Source: Methanoculleus bourgensis MS2
GTDB lineage: Archaea > Halobacteriota > Methanomicrobia > Methanomicrobiales > Methanoculleaceae
Assembly: GCF_000304355.2 (NCBI RefSeq)
Contig: NC_018227.2
Coordinates: forward strand, 1,922,001 to 1,986,000
Reading direction: 5' to 3'
Length of the DNA stretch: 64,000 nucleotides
How positions within the stretch are numbered: the first letter of the stretch is position 1; every line of letters begins with the position of its first letter. Shown here one piece after another: positions 36,407 through 45,563 of the stretch. The notes under the pieces are model-generated. The model saw nothing but the letters and a program-made list of their open reading frames with translations, was not told where the DNA came from and did no database searches. Position numbers and translations under genes: made by a program.

Positions 36407-37123
36407 ATGGAAGATCAGATGCGCACAGAGATCTCCTACGCAGAGATTGCAGAGACGCTGAAGAAGACCCTCAACCTCCGGGGATCCCCGGTCGCGGTGA
36501 AACTCGCAAAGAGCCCGGAAGCCATCCCCGACGGAGTCGGGCCGATCGATGATGCGGTCCGGCACTGCCAGATGGTCAGCAGGGCCCGCCTGAACGGCGA
36601 GATCTTCTACGCGACCGCCGACAAACATGTCTGTATGGGCGGCGGCTGGGCCCTCGGGCTCAAAGAACTTACAAAGAGTCTCCGCACAGGGGAGTTCTAC
36701 TACAAGCTGGGCAAGTTCGAGAGCTGGGCCGCCTGCATGCGGACCATCCAGCAGGTCCCGCACGTCCCCGAGCTCGAGACCTACGCGACGGTCTACGCGC
36801 CGCTTGAGAAGACACCGTTTGACCCGCACGTCGTCATCATCGTCGCCGAACCCCGGGCGATGCTGAAACTCGCGCAGGCCACGCTCTACAGGCTCGGTGG
36901 GCGGATAGAGTCCTCGATGTCGGGGATCCAGTCGGTCTGTGCGGATGCGACAGCGCAGCCCTACCTCACCGGCAGGATCAACTACTCTCTCGGGTGCGAC
37001 GGTTCACGCCGGTTCTCCGGCATCGAGGATAACGAACAGGTCATGGGCATCCCGGCCGAGATCCTCCCCGAGTTTGCCCGGGCTCTCACGGTCGTCACCG
37101 CTGCGCCCGGGTCGGTGCGGTAA
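36407..37123 (+). CDS. DUF169 family protein
   Basis: A 238-aa cytoplasmic protein of the DUF169 family, common in methanogens and anaerobes. Family blocks seen are LRGSPVAVKLAKSPEAIP, HCQMVSRARLNGE, CMGGGWALGL, and the C-terminal NYSLGCDGSRRFSG. Conserved cysteines (HCQM, VCMGGG, SLGCDG) hint at metal or redox chemistry, but the function is unknown. The start is fixed by AGGAGTGAG 7 bases upstream. Confidence 0.88.
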   Translation: MEDQMRTEISYAEIAETLKKTLNLRGSPVAVKLAKSPEAIPDGVGPIDDAVRHCQMVSRARLNGEIFYATADKHVCMGGGWALGLKELTKSLRTGEFYYKLGKFESWAACMRTIQQVPHVPELETYATVYAPLEKTPFDPHVVIIVAEPRAMLKLAQATLYRLGGRIESSMSGIQSVCADATAQPYLTGRINYSLGCDGSRRFSGIEDNEQVMGIPAEILPEFARALTVVTAAPGSVR

Positions 37124-37142
37124 CCGGCACCCAGTTCATACC

Positions 37143-37149
37143 TTTTTTT
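37143..37149 (+). terminator. T7 tract after the DUF169 gene
   Basis: Seven T residues 20 bases after the stop, typical of archaeal termination. Confidence 0.45.
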
Positions 37150-37232
37150 ACGCTGCATCCCCCATCAACGGACCTCTCCTGAGGTACAAGGCTTATCTTC
37201 ACGGCAGGTCAACTATTCAGCAGGTGGTTTTT

Positions 37233-37733
37233 TTGCAGGTATCCATGAAACTGGAGATGAGAGACCGGCCCGGACAGCTGGTCGCGGCCCTCAAACCGAT
37301 CTCTGCCGTCGGAGGGAACATCATCGCGGTTATTCACCAGAGGGAGGCCACGACGGCCGCAGAGGCGCTGGACGTCCAGATTGTGCTCGAACTGCCGGAA
37401 GGGAGGCTTGAGAGGCTCCTTGAACTGCTCAGGGAGCAGGGCGTCAACGTCGTGCGCATCGGCGAAGAGCGGCTTCTCTATGAATGCACGCTGATCGTGA
37501 TCGGGCACCTGATGCATACCGATCTCTCAGACACGGTCAACCAGATCGATAAGACCGGTTCTGCTGAGGTGACGGAACTCTCCATGGTCATGCCTGCGAT
37601 CGACTCTCCGTCTTCAGCTCGTATCACCATCCGCTCGACCACCCGGGCTGAGATGAAGAGGGCGATAAGGATCCTGCGCGCTGTCGCCGAACAGAAGAAA
37701 CTCCTTATCATCGAGCCCCTGGAGGATGCATGA
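37233..37733 (+). CDS. ACT-domain amino-acid-binding regulator
   Basis: A 166-aa protein with one clear N-terminal ACT domain (KLEMRDRPGQLVAALKPISA then VGGNIIAVIHQRE) and a second ACT-like half (ARITIRSTTRAEMKRAIRIL). The TTG at 37233 is chosen because AGGTGG lies 5 bases upstream; ATG 37245 is the alternative. It overlaps the homoserine dehydrogenase gene by ATGA. In Methanomicrobia this pairing suggests a detached allosteric subunit sensing threonine or methionine, an inference from context. Confidence 0.88.
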   Translation: MQVSMKLEMRDRPGQLVAALKPISAVGGNIIAVIHQREATTAAEALDVQIVLELPEGRLERLLELLREQGVNVVRIGEERLLYECTLIVIGHLMHTDLSDTVNQIDKTGSAEVTELSMVMPAIDSPSSARITIRSTTRAEMKRAIRILRAVAEQKKLLIIEPLEDA

Positions 37734-38719
37734 TGCGAATCGCACTCCTGGGCTTTGGTTCGGTCGGCCGGGGCATCGCCCGGGCGATCCTCGCGAAAGG
37801 CCTGGATATCACCGTCACCGGGCTTGCCGACTCGCGGAGCGGGATCATTGATGCCGGCGGGGTCGATCTCGCGGCGGCGCTTGCCCGGAAAGAGCAGGGC
37901 GGCCCCTGCGGCAACCCGGGTGTCAGCCCCATGGACGTCGTGGAGAAGGCGGAGTACGACATCCTTGTCGAGGTGACCCCGACAGACGTCGAGACCGCCG
38001 AGCCGGCGCTGGGCCATATCAGGGGAGCCCTCCGGCGGGGCAAGCACGTCGTCACCTCGAATAAAGGCCCGATCGCTCTCGCCTACCCCGAACTCCGGGC
38101 TCTCGCTGAGGCAAACGGGGTCCTCCTGAAGTACGAGGCGACGGTCTGCGGCGCAATCCCGCTCATCCATGCCATGCAGGAAGGGATTGCCGGGAACACC
38201 ATCACCCGGATCTGCGGGGTCTTCAACGGCACCTGCAACTATATCCTCACCCGGATGGCCGCAGAGGGTCTCACCTACGAGCAGGCCCTTGCCGAGGCCC
38301 GGGATCTCGGCTACGCCGAGGCGGACCCCACCTACGACGTCGAAGGGATCGACGCAGGCATCAAACTGGTCATCCTTGCAAATACCATCCTTCATATGGA
38401 GACCACGCTCGACGATGTGGAGAGGACAGGGATCAATCTTCTCTCGCCTGAGGCCCTGCAGCTGGCAGAAGACCAGGACTGCACTATCCGGCTCATCGGC
38501 GAGATCATCCCCGAGGCCGGGGTGCTGCGGGTATCGCCGAGGATTGTCCCGAAAGTCCACCCCCTTGTCGTCGAAGGAACGCTCAACGCCGTCACCGTGG
38601 AGGCGGATCTCGCCGGGGATCTCACGTTCGTCGGGAAGGGTGCAGGTTCCACCGAGACCGCCAGCGCCGTGATCGGCGACCTTCTGTATATCCAGAGCAG
38701 GCATGTCCAGGGTTCTTGA
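37730..38719 (+). CDS. hom: Homoserine dehydrogenase
   Basis: Reduces aspartate semialdehyde to homoserine for threonine and methionine. It is 329 aa. The N-terminal Rossmann motif is IALLGFGSVGRGIA, followed by VTSNKGPIALAYPEL and the catalytic-domain blocks GVFNGTCNYILTRM and GYAEADPTYDVEGIDAGIK (split). It lacks its own C-terminal ACT domain; the ACT protein is encoded just upstream with a 4-bp overlap. Its end overlaps the next gene by 17 bp. Confidence 0.96.
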   Translation: MMRIALLGFGSVGRGIARAILAKGLDITVTGLADSRSGIIDAGGVDLAAALARKEQGGPCGNPGVSPMDVVEKAEYDILVEVTPTDVETAEPALGHIRGALRRGKHVVTSNKGPIALAYPELRALAEANGVLLKYEATVCGAIPLIHAMQEGIAGNTITRICGVFNGTCNYILTRMAAEGLTYEQALAEARDLGYAEADPTYDVEGIDAGIKLVILANTILHMETTLDDVERTGINLLSPEALQLAEDQDCTIRLIGEIIPEAGVLRVSPRIVPKVHPLVVEGTLNAVTVEADLAGDLTFVGKGAGSTETASAVIGDLLYIQSRHVQGS

Positions 38720-39830
38720 ACGGAGAAAACAGTATCTGCGGCTGATGCGCCAGGTGACGCTTGAAGCGGGCTCCTTTACGGTGACCGATATCGCTGAGGC
38801 CACCGATACCCCCCGGAGCACCGTCCAGGACTGGGTGAACCGCCTCATCGAGGAGGGGTGCGTCGTCCTCACCGAGGAGCAGCGGGGGCGGCACCCCGCC
38901 CGGTACGCGGCGAGCAGCGCGATGCCGGAGAGTGCCTGCCGGCGGGTCTTCACCACGATCGACGGCGACCAGGTCGAGATCTATCACGAGTGCATGAGCG
39001 GAGGGTGCGCCGCCTTCTGCGAGTTCCACCATGCCCGCGCCGGGGGTGCCCTGCGGTCTGTCCACCGCGACGGGACCCTGCTCCGGGAACGGGCGTTCCT
39101 CGGGCGGCGGGATGTCGCTGTCGGGCTCGACCCGGCGCCGGCGGTTGGTATCGCCGGCGTCTTGCATGAGGACGGGTACATCCACCAGCACATCAGGTGT
39201 ATCGGGGGTCCGGCCTACTCGCTCACTGATATGCTCTCCCTCGCTGAGGGCGTCTGCGGTGTCACCGTCCACCGCGAGGGTGCGGTGGTCGAGGGGGAGG
39301 TGATCACTCAGGCGCTTGCCTATGTCGCCATCGGGATCGACGACACCGATACCGGGACCGAGGGTGCAACGTTCGCCCTCGCCCTCGCCCTCCTCCAGCA
39401 CCTCGCAAACCTGGAGGGCGTCATGCCCATCGGTCACCGGGTGGCGATGCTCAACCCCCGGCTCGAGAACCCGACGGCCGGGAACTCCTGCAGTTATATC
39501 GAGCTCGCGGTAGAGCCCGGGCAGGTGCCGCGGGTCGAAGAGGCCGCTGTGCGGTTCGTCGCCGACGAGGCGGCGTCCCCTGAGTGGGGAGTCGCAGTCA
39601 GACAGGGGTTTCGGGTACCGCGGGGCCTCCGGGCCTACGGCAGGAGCGTACGAGAGTCGGTGGTCACGCGGGATGCGGCGGACGCGACCGCCGAGCGGTT
39701 CGGGGCCCGTCTCTACGGCGGGAGGGGCGCCATCGGGGCGCTCGCGGCCGTTGCGCTTGTGGGGCTCCCGCACGACGTGCTGCTCGACCCGAAGCGGGAT
39801 GTCTGCATCGGGTGGGAGACGGAGGGGTGA
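38703..39830 (+). CDS. HTH protein fused to a TiaS-like DDTD domain
   Basis: A 375-aa protein. Residues of about 1-70 are a winged helix-turn-helix (FTVTDIAEATDTPRSTVQDW). A Cys/His cluster follows (ECMSGGCAAFCEFHH). Residues of about 205-370 carry IGIDDTDTGTEGATFALALA, resembling the nucleotide-binding domain of TiaS and of methanogenesis marker protein 11. This combination suggests a regulator or RNA-related enzyme. I cannot name its substrate. The 17-bp overlap with hom implies co-expression with threonine/methionine synthesis. Confidence 0.8.
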   Translation: MSRVLERRKQYLRLMRQVTLEAGSFTVTDIAEATDTPRSTVQDWVNRLIEEGCVVLTEEQRGRHPARYAASSAMPESACRRVFTTIDGDQVEIYHECMSGGCAAFCEFHHARAGGALRSVHRDGTLLRERAFLGRRDVAVGLDPAPAVGIAGVLHEDGYIHQHIRCIGGPAYSLTDMLSLAEGVCGVTVHREGAVVEGEVITQALAYVAIGIDDTDTGTEGATFALALALLQHLANLEGVMPIGHRVAMLNPRLENPTAGNSCSYIELAVEPGQVPRVEEAAVRFVADEAASPEWGVAVRQGFRVPRGLRAYGRSVRESVVTRDAADATAERFGARLYGGRGAIGALAAVALVGLPHDVLLDPKRDVCIGWETEG

Positions 39831-39840
39831 GATACTCCAC

Positions 39841-39987
39841 GAATGGATCATCGCATTTAATATTTCCACGCGATTGTTGCGTCACGCGAAGACGCGAAGG
39901 GCTCTGGTTGGGAGGAGTTACATGGACTTCGCGTGATGCGGTAGTGCATAGGCAATATTAGATGAAACAGTCCACCACCCTGCCCCT
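39841..39987. mobile_element. Degenerate family A element in reverse orientation
   Basis: The right side GGCAATATTAGATGAAACAG then TCCACCA is the reverse complement of the family A left end. The left side AATGGATCATCGCATTTAAT is a decayed copy of the inverted right end. CACGCGAAGACGCGAAGG and GGACTTCGCGTGATG form the core. It begins 11 bases after the stop at 39830. Confidence 0.65.
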
Positions 39988-40073
39988 CCCTGCATTCAAC
40001 AGCACCCCACGCCCTCCGCAACACCCATAAATACCCGGAGGGTGAGAGAGACCTCTCACCTGGGTGAAGTGCG

Positions 40074-40721
40074 GTGAGACGGGAACTCCGGGAGGAGATC
40101 GATAAACTCTCCTCCCTTGCACGGGAACGCGGTGCAGAGGCGCGGCAGATAGCGGCCAACGATGTGGTCGTTGCGGAGTGGGTCCGGTTCAAGTGCCGGT
40201 TCGGTTGCAAGGGCTACGGGAAGCACATGTCCTGCCCGCCGTATGCCCCTGCCCCCGCCGATACCCGTCGACTGCTCACCGAGTACAGCACCGGCCTCCT
40301 CCTCCGATTTGAGGGCGTGCCTGGGCATCCCGACCTGAAACCTGAGGATATACCGCTCGACTTCCACCCGTTCCTCCGCGACCTCATCCTCTGGGTGAGC
40401 TCCACGGTACACTTCCTCGAAAAAACAGCCTTCTACGACGACTTCCCGAAGGCGTTTGGGTTCGGGGCATACCCCTGCATATACTGCGAGCACCAGCACT
40501 GCGTCGCTGAAGAGTATGAAGGAATCGTCGACGAGAGCATCCGGAGGCTCTGCCGGCACATGGGCCTTGTCCGTCCGAGCATGGAGGCCGCCGGGATCGA
40601 CGTCTTCTCCACCGCCCAAAACGCCGGGTGGGACCTGCACGTCATCCCCTGCAGGGATCTCGAGTACGGGAAGATCGTCCACGGCAACGTCGTATCGATA
40701 GCGCTCGTGCTCATCGAGTGA
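40074..40721 (+). CDS. DUF2284 putative metal-binding protein
   Basis: A 215-aa protein with Cys-rich N-terminal KCRFGCKGYGKHMSCPPYAP (Cys41, Cys45, Cys54) and a second CIYCEHQHC cluster, as in DUF2284 proteins of anaerobes. These cysteines suggest an iron-sulfur or metal site. The function is unknown. The GTG start has GGTGA 6 bases upstream, and a TATA box CCATAAATACC lies at about 40025-40035. Confidence 0.88.
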   Translation: MRRELREEIDKLSSLARERGAEARQIAANDVVVAEWVRFKCRFGCKGYGKHMSCPPYAPAPADTRRLLTEYSTGLLLRFEGVPGHPDLKPEDIPLDFHPFLRDLILWVSSTVHFLEKTAFYDDFPKAFGFGAYPCIYCEHQHCVAEEYEGIVDESIRRLCRHMGLVRPSMEAAGIDVFSTAQNAGWDLHVIPCRDLEYGKIVHGNVVSIALVLIE

Positions 40722-40734
40722 CGCGGTTGCCTCA

Positions 40735-41090
40735 CCCTCCCTTCGCGTCCTTCGCGCCTTCGCGTGAGGCCATTTCTCGCTGCTTCATGCAGAAGTTCGC
40801 GAAATCCGTGGGGTTATTGGGGTTCCGTCTCGCGCACTAAAAAATAGTTCTACTGCATCGTGTCATCTTATTTTAGAAACGTTTGTCGCATGTTGGGACG
40901 GGCGGCACTCTGGCCTCACGCGAGAGGACGCGAAGTTCGGTATAATCCCCTGCAACGCCCCTTCGCGGCTTCGCGGCTTCGCGTGAGACGTCGGTACTCT
41001 CGATTACCCCTCACGCGGAAGCACGCGGGAGACCGGAAGAGGGATGGGAGAACTCTACATTTAAGATGACAACAAGCACTACCCACAAAG
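40735..41090. repeat. CACGCGAAG arms and a degenerate family B element
   Basis: TTCGCGTCCTTCGCGCCTTC then GCGTGAG (40743-40768) is a lone arm. From about 40855, ACTGCATCGTGTCATCTTAT matches family B inner left sequence at 32400 and 42419. GGTATAATCCCCTGCAACGC (about 40939) and GATGACAACAAGCACTAC (about 41066) match further along. The CTAG termini are lost. No gene is seen. Confidence 0.7.
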
Positions 41091-41104
41091 GTGGCTCGAT
41101 GCAC

Positions 41105-42208
41105 TCAGCGGTCCCGCACGCCCCGGATGAACTCCTCGGTCATGCGCTGGGCGTCGTTGTCCCTCACCTGCACCGGCGGGTGCTTCATGAAGTAGGCGGA
41201 CGGGGATATGAGGGCGCCGCCGATGCCCCGGTCGAGGGCGACCCTGCAGCAACGGATGGCGTCGATGACGATCCCAGCGGAGTTGGGCGAATCCTCGACC
41301 GAGAGGCGGAGGTCGAGGTGCATGGGGACGTCGCCGAAGAGCCTTCCTTCCATGCGGAGGAAACAGACCTTGTTGTCCTTCTGCCAGCGAACGTAATCGC
41401 TTGGGCCGATATGGATGTCGTCATCATCGAGGGGCTGATCGAGGACCGACTGCACCGCCTCGGTCTTTGATTGTCTCTTCGAGGCAAGGCGGTCACGGTT
41501 GAGCATATTCAGGAAGTCGGTGTTGCCGCCGGTATTCAGCTGATAGGTCCGGTCCAGCCTCACGCCCCGCCGCCGGAAGAGGTCGGCCAGGACCCGGTGG
41601 GTGATCGTCGCCCCGAGCTGGGCCTTGATGTCGTCGCCGATGATCGGGAGGCCCTTTGCCCTGAACCGCTCAGCCCATACAGGGTCGCTCGCGATGAAGG
41701 CCGGCATGTTGTTGATAAACCCGATGCCCGCCTCCAGCGCACACCCGGCGTAGAACCGTGTGGCCTCCTCCGACCCTACGGGGAGGTAGTTGAGTAGCAT
41801 CTCGGCACCCGAGTCCTTGAGTTCGCCGACGATATCCTCAGCCGACGCCTCCTCCTCATCGGCGAGCACGAACCTGGACTCCTCCTTGTAGCCCCGCATA
41901 TGCTCCGGAAAGCCGTCGAGCACCCGCCCCATCCGGACGGTCGCCCCGGTCTTTGGTATCTTGGGACAGAAGACCGTGGTGCAGTTCGGAGGTGAGAATA
42001 TCGCTTCAGAGACGTCTTTTCCGACCTTCCTTTTATCGATATCAAACGCTGCTGCCACTTCTATATCAGACGGCCGGTAGCCGCAGAGGTCCCAGTGCAT
42101 CAGCCCTGTTGCATCGGCCTCATCTCTCCCCCTGTAGTATTCAATTCCCTGGAGTAGCGAACTGGCACAGTTCCCGACGCCCACAATTGCAATCCTGATC
42201 GAGTCCAC
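41105..42208 (-). CDS. ino1: myo-Inositol-1-phosphate synthase
   Basis: Converts glucose-6-phosphate to inositol-1-phosphate with NAD. It is 367 aa from GTG 42208. IRIAIVGVGNCASSLLQGIE is the Rossmann motif, IGDDIKAQLGATITHR and LNTGGNTDFLNM are the hallmark catalytic blocks, and a Lys-rich SKRQSKTEAV follows. The product feeds the phosphatase encoded at 34734, for archaetidylinositol-type lipids or di-inositol phosphate. Confidence 0.96.
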   Translation of the reverse strand: MDSIRIAIVGVGNCASSLLQGIEYYRGRDEADATGLMHWDLCGYRPSDIEVAAAFDIDKRKVGKDVSEAIFSPPNCTTVFCPKIPKTGATVRMGRVLDGFPEHMRGYKEESRFVLADEEEASAEDIVGELKDSGAEMLLNYLPVGSEEATRFYAGCALEAGIGFINNMPAFIASDPVWAERFRAKGLPIIGDDIKAQLGATITHRVLADLFRRRGVRLDRTYQLNTGGNTDFLNMLNRDRLASKRQSKTEAVQSVLDQPLDDDDIHIGPSDYVRWQKDNKVCFLRMEGRLFGDVPMHLDLRLSVEDSPNSAGIVIDAIRCCRVALDRGIGGALISPSAYFMKHPPVQVRDNDAQRMTEEFIRGVRDR

Positions 42209-42386
42209 GTCAGTCCCTCAGTATAGTTAGTGTGCTGCTTCACGCACCCCCCTCTTGCGACGGGTGCGTTAAACATTACTTGAGAGAACGCAATTGCATA
42301 ACAGTTGCGCTTTTCACCATACTGCAGAGGAAAATATAAGAGTATGGTTGAAGCGTCGCCGGAGAGCGGCTTCCCGCATCACCGGG

Positions 42387-42875
42387 CTAGTGCCGAGTCA
42401 ACGACGAATTGTCGCAATAGTGCATCGTGTCACGTTATTTTGATGCGTGAGATGCAACGCCGATGACCTCATGCGAATATGAAGATTTGACCTCACGCGG
42501 AAGCATGCGAAGTTCGGTATAATCCCCTGCAACGCCCCTTCGCGGCCTCCCGCGTGCTTCCGCGTGAGGGGTACTAGTGGAGCATTTCATCTAATATTGT
42601 CCATGCAATACCATCTCACGCGAAGGGCGCGAAGCCGCGAAGTTCGGTTGCTGGGCGGCAGAGTCCCCTTCGCGTTCTTCGCGTCTTCGCGTGAGGTGGC
42701 GATCGCTCGCCCCGCATCAGGACCCGCAACATAAGGTGAAACGGTCCACTAGAGAGTACCGAAGTCTCACGCGAAGACGCGAAGACGCGAAGAGAGACGG
42801 GAGATCTCTACGTTGAAGATGACAACAAGCACGAGCACGCCCATATCCGACGTTGAATGATTGACTCGGCACTAG
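42387..42875. mobile_element. Family B MITE-like element interrupted by a family A element
   Basis: Outer CTAG sites are at 42387-42390 and 42872-42875. The ends TGCCGAGTCAACGACGAATT and TTGACTCGGCA are inverted over 11 bases. Without the inserted A element and one CTAG the length is about 306 bp, close to the 290 bp of the copy at 32.4 kb. It lies between ino1 and fae. Confidence 0.85.
42574..42752. mobile_element. Family A MITE-like element nested in family B, CTAG duplication
   Basis: 171 bp between CTAG 42574-42577 and CTAG 42749-42752. Ends TGGAGCATTTCATCTAATAT and AACATAAGGTGAAACGGTCC are imperfect inverted repeats. The flanks GGGGTA and AGAGTACC rejoin to the uninterrupted sequence found at 32534-32551. 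Confidence 0.9.
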
Positions 42876-43075
42876 GGGCCGTGCACGCCCCTGCAATGTT
42901 GCCACCGCAGTCCTGGCGGCCGTGTATGGCCCGGTTCGCCCCGCCGAGCAGTCCGCCCGGAGCAACCGGAAACCCGGGGCTTACCACACGCGGCAGCGAT
43001 CTACTCCCCTCTCCACAATCTTTTTCCATCTCACTCCCCATATCAACACTATCCACACTCAAGAGGTGATAGACT

Positions 43076-43579
43076 ATGGTTAATTTTGAACACGCACTTA
43101 TTGGAGAAGCGCTCGTCGGCGAAGGGCCGGAGGTTGCCCACATCGATCTCGTCATCGGGAAGAAGGGGAGCAGCGTCGAGCAGGCCTTCGTCACGGCGCT
43201 CGCATCGCCTGCCCGGGGGCATACGCCGCTGCTTGCCGTTCTTACCCCGAACATTCCCGCAAAGCCCCCGACGCTGATGGTCAACAAGGTCACGATCAAG
43301 AACGCAACTCAGGCTCTCCTGATCTTCGGCCCGGCACAGGCCGCTGTCGCGAAGGCGGTGGTGGACAGCGTTGCGGAGGGTATCATCCCTGAGTCTGAGG
43401 CCGATAATCTGCTCATCATCGCATCAGTCTTCATCGAGTGGGATGCGGCTGATAAGAAGAAGATCTACGACTGGAACTACGAGGCGACAAAGACCGCCAT
43501 CCGCCGGGCGATCACGGGCGAGCCGAAGATGAACGAGGTGCTCGCAAAGAAAGATACCGCGAAACATCCCTTTGCGTGA
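43076..43579 (+). CDS. fae: Formaldehyde-activating enzyme (Fae)
   Basis: Fae condenses formaldehyde with tetrahydromethanopterin. It is 167 aa, a stand-alone form with no Hps fusion. Family blocks are FEHALIGEALVGEGPEVAHI (His22 is the likely catalytic base), GHTPLLAVLTPN and LMVNKVTIKN. The start is marked by GAGGTGAT 5 bases upstream. In a methanogen it probably detoxifies or recycles formaldehyde. It stands alone between repeat blocks. Confidence 0.95.
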   Translation: MVNFEHALIGEALVGEGPEVAHIDLVIGKKGSSVEQAFVTALASPARGHTPLLAVLTPNIPAKPPTLMVNKVTIKNATQALLIFGPAQAAVAKAVVDSVAEGIIPESEADNLLIIASVFIEWDAADKKKIYDWNYEATKTAIRRAITGEPKMNEVLAKKDTAKHPFA

Positions 43580-43619
43580 TTAAGCCTGCACGGCAACCAA
43601 CGGTCATCCCGGGGCATCA

Positions 43620-43776
43620 TATGTCCCACACGCCCCGGGTTGCCTCACGCGAAGAGCGCGAAGACGCGAAGGATGACGTAACAATCCCACGGACTTCGCG
43701 CCTTCGCGTCTTCGCGTGAAACCGGCGATCACTCCCACGCACCCTCACGTTAAGGTGGAAATGGTCCACTACTGTT
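43620..43776. repeat. Degenerate family A element between fae and the permease
   Basis: CTCACGCGAAGAGCGCGAAG and CTTCGCGCCTTCGCGTCTTC then GCGTGA form the hairpin. The right end GTTAAGGTGGAAATGGTCCA then CTAC matches the family A end. The left inverted end is not clear. Confidence 0.65.
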
Positions 43777-43878
43777 ACCCTTCGCGCACTTCGCGGCAAC
43801 GCGAGAGACCGCGTGACCGCCCCTACAATAAATCGACTATCCGGCTGCCCCCCTTTCTTCTGCGATCGGTTCCTATCA

Positions 43879-45303
43879 TCACCTTCCAGGGAGTTTGCGG
43901 CTATCTGACCGCCTGAATCGCCGGTAGACTGTGCGGATGATGCCAAGCAGGTTTGCAAGATAAGTCTCCTTTGCTTCGAGCCTTCGCCGGAGCACAGCCT
44001 CTTCGGAGAGGAAGAGATCTTTGAGGTGATATATGTCTTCCTTTGGTGAGTAGTAGAGGTAGATCGGAATACCGGTGAGGATGACCAGGAGCCCTATGAC
44101 CTTATCGAAGGTCGTGGTGGAGAAGAGGAGGAAGAGGCAGATTGCGATGCCTGCAAGGGGGAGGATGTGCTGGCCGCGGAGTTTGACATCACCGTCGCTC
44201 CGCAGAACGATAAGGGCGAAGCAGGTGAGCAGGAACGAGAACGCGAGGTTGAGGACGGCAAACGATATCAGCCCGGAGAGGTTTCCGACGTTAGAGAGGA
44301 CAAACGCGATTGCTCCCTGGACGATGAGGACCACATAGGGTGTGCCGTAGCGTGGGTGAACCCTGGCAAACGCCCGGGGGAAGAGGCCGTCGATCGCCAT
44401 CGCGTACGCGAGCCGGGCGCTGCCGAGCATTCCGGACTCGTCCGACCCCGAGACTGAGAAGAGGGCGCCAACCGTCATGATGAGCGCCCCCGCCGACCCG
44501 AAGAGAGCGGTCCCGGCGACGACGAGCGGCACGGTGCTCTGGTCGAGCAGGGTCCAGTTGACGAGCCCGAAGAGGACGAAGTTCGTGAGGAGGTAGAAGA
44601 CGGAGACGATCAGCATCCCGCTGGTGATGGCGCGGGGGATGGCTTTTTGCGGGTCCTGCACCTCACCGGCGGGGAGCGTCCCCATCTCGAACCCCGCGTA
44701 TGCCCAGAAGATCAGGACGAGTGCATGCGAGGCGTTCTCGAGCCCGAGCGGGAGCAGGGGCGTGTAGTTTGCGACGAACGTCTCCGGCCGGACGATGAAG
44801 ACGCCAAGTCCGGCCACGATGAGGAGGAGCAGGGGGGAGAGTTTGATGAGTGTGAGAGCATCGTTCACCTTCCCTGCAGCCCGGACGCCGACGATGTTGA
44901 CGAGCGTCAGGGAGGCGATGAAGAGCGCCCGGACAGCGACCTCTGCGGCCGGGGTGAGGGGGATGAGTGCCTGGAGGTAGTTTGTGAATGCTATCGCAAA
45001 GACCGGGAGCGCGAGGAGTTCAGCGATCCACATGCTCCAGCCGGTGAGAAACCCGTAGAAGTCGTCGAACGCCTCCGAGACGTAGGCGAACGGCCCGCCG
45101 ACACGGGGGACGTAGTAACTGCAGTAGGCGAAGACCATCGCGATCGTTGCGGCGAAGAGCCCGGCCACCACCCAGAGGACGATCGAGAACGGGCCGACGA
45201 GGCCCGCGGTGAGGGCGGACGCGATGTAGATGTCGGCACCGACGATCGCCCCGACGATGATGTTCGTTAGATCAAACTGCGAGAGCCCCCGCTGTAACTC
45301 CAT
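43879..45303 (-). CDS. APC-family amino acid permease
   Basis: A 474-aa transporter with about 12 membrane helices. The APC signature near the N-terminus is IIVGAIVGADIYIASALTAG, then SYYVPRVGGPFAYV and an FWAYAGFEMGTLPAGEVQDP region. It probably imports an amino acid or amine; the substrate cannot be read from the sequence. The soluble C-terminal tail is basic. A TATA box at 45331-45339 (minus CCTTTATAG) lies about 30 bases upstream, predicting a leaderless mRNA. Confidence 0.9.
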   Translation of the reverse strand: MELQRGLSQFDLTNIIVGAIVGADIYIASALTAGLVGPFSIVLWVVAGLFAATIAMVFAYCSYYVPRVGGPFAYVSEAFDDFYGFLTGWSMWIAELLALPVFAIAFTNYLQALIPLTPAAEVAVRALFIASLTLVNIVGVRAAGKVNDALTLIKLSPLLLLIVAGLGVFIVRPETFVANYTPLLPLGLENASHALVLIFWAYAGFEMGTLPAGEVQDPQKAIPRAITSGMLIVSVFYLLTNFVLFGLVNWTLLDQSTVPLVVAGTALFGSAGALIMTVGALFSVSGSDESGMLGSARLAYAMAIDGLFPRAFARVHPRYGTPYVVLIVQGAIAFVLSNVGNLSGLISFAVLNLAFSFLLTCFALIVLRSDGDVKLRGQHILPLAGIAICLFLLFSTTTFDKVIGLLVILTGIPIYLYYSPKEDIYHLKDLFLSEEAVLRRRLEAKETYLANLLGIIRTVYRRFRRSDSRKLPGR

Positions 45304-45330
45304 GGTAGCAGGGGGAGGAGGCGGTAGGGG

Positions 45331-45339
45331 CTATAAAGG
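45331..45339 (-). promoter_or_regulatory. TATA box of the permease gene
   Basis: CCTTTATAG on the minus strand, 28 bases before the ATG. Confidence 0.5.
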
Positions 45340-45563
45340 TTCTGCACCAGTCTGCCTGATTGCCGGAGTGTTGATCACTGGATGCTGTGGGTGCCCGGGA
45401 CCGGGGCGGGGTTGTGCTGGAAGCGACATCCCTGGAGGAACTCCCCACGTTCACGCGGTAAGGTCTCCTCCGGAGGAGCAGCGCTGGTGCTCCCCTGGTA
45501 CGGTTGTAACGATCATGCAGGTATGCTGAAGGAAAGATACAGTCTGAGAAGAAGTATCCCAGT

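Noticed and set aside
42209-42386. Riboswitch or RNA gene upstream of ino1
   Set aside because: No recognised riboswitch core or stable conserved fold is apparent. It is treated as the ordinary promoter region of ino1.
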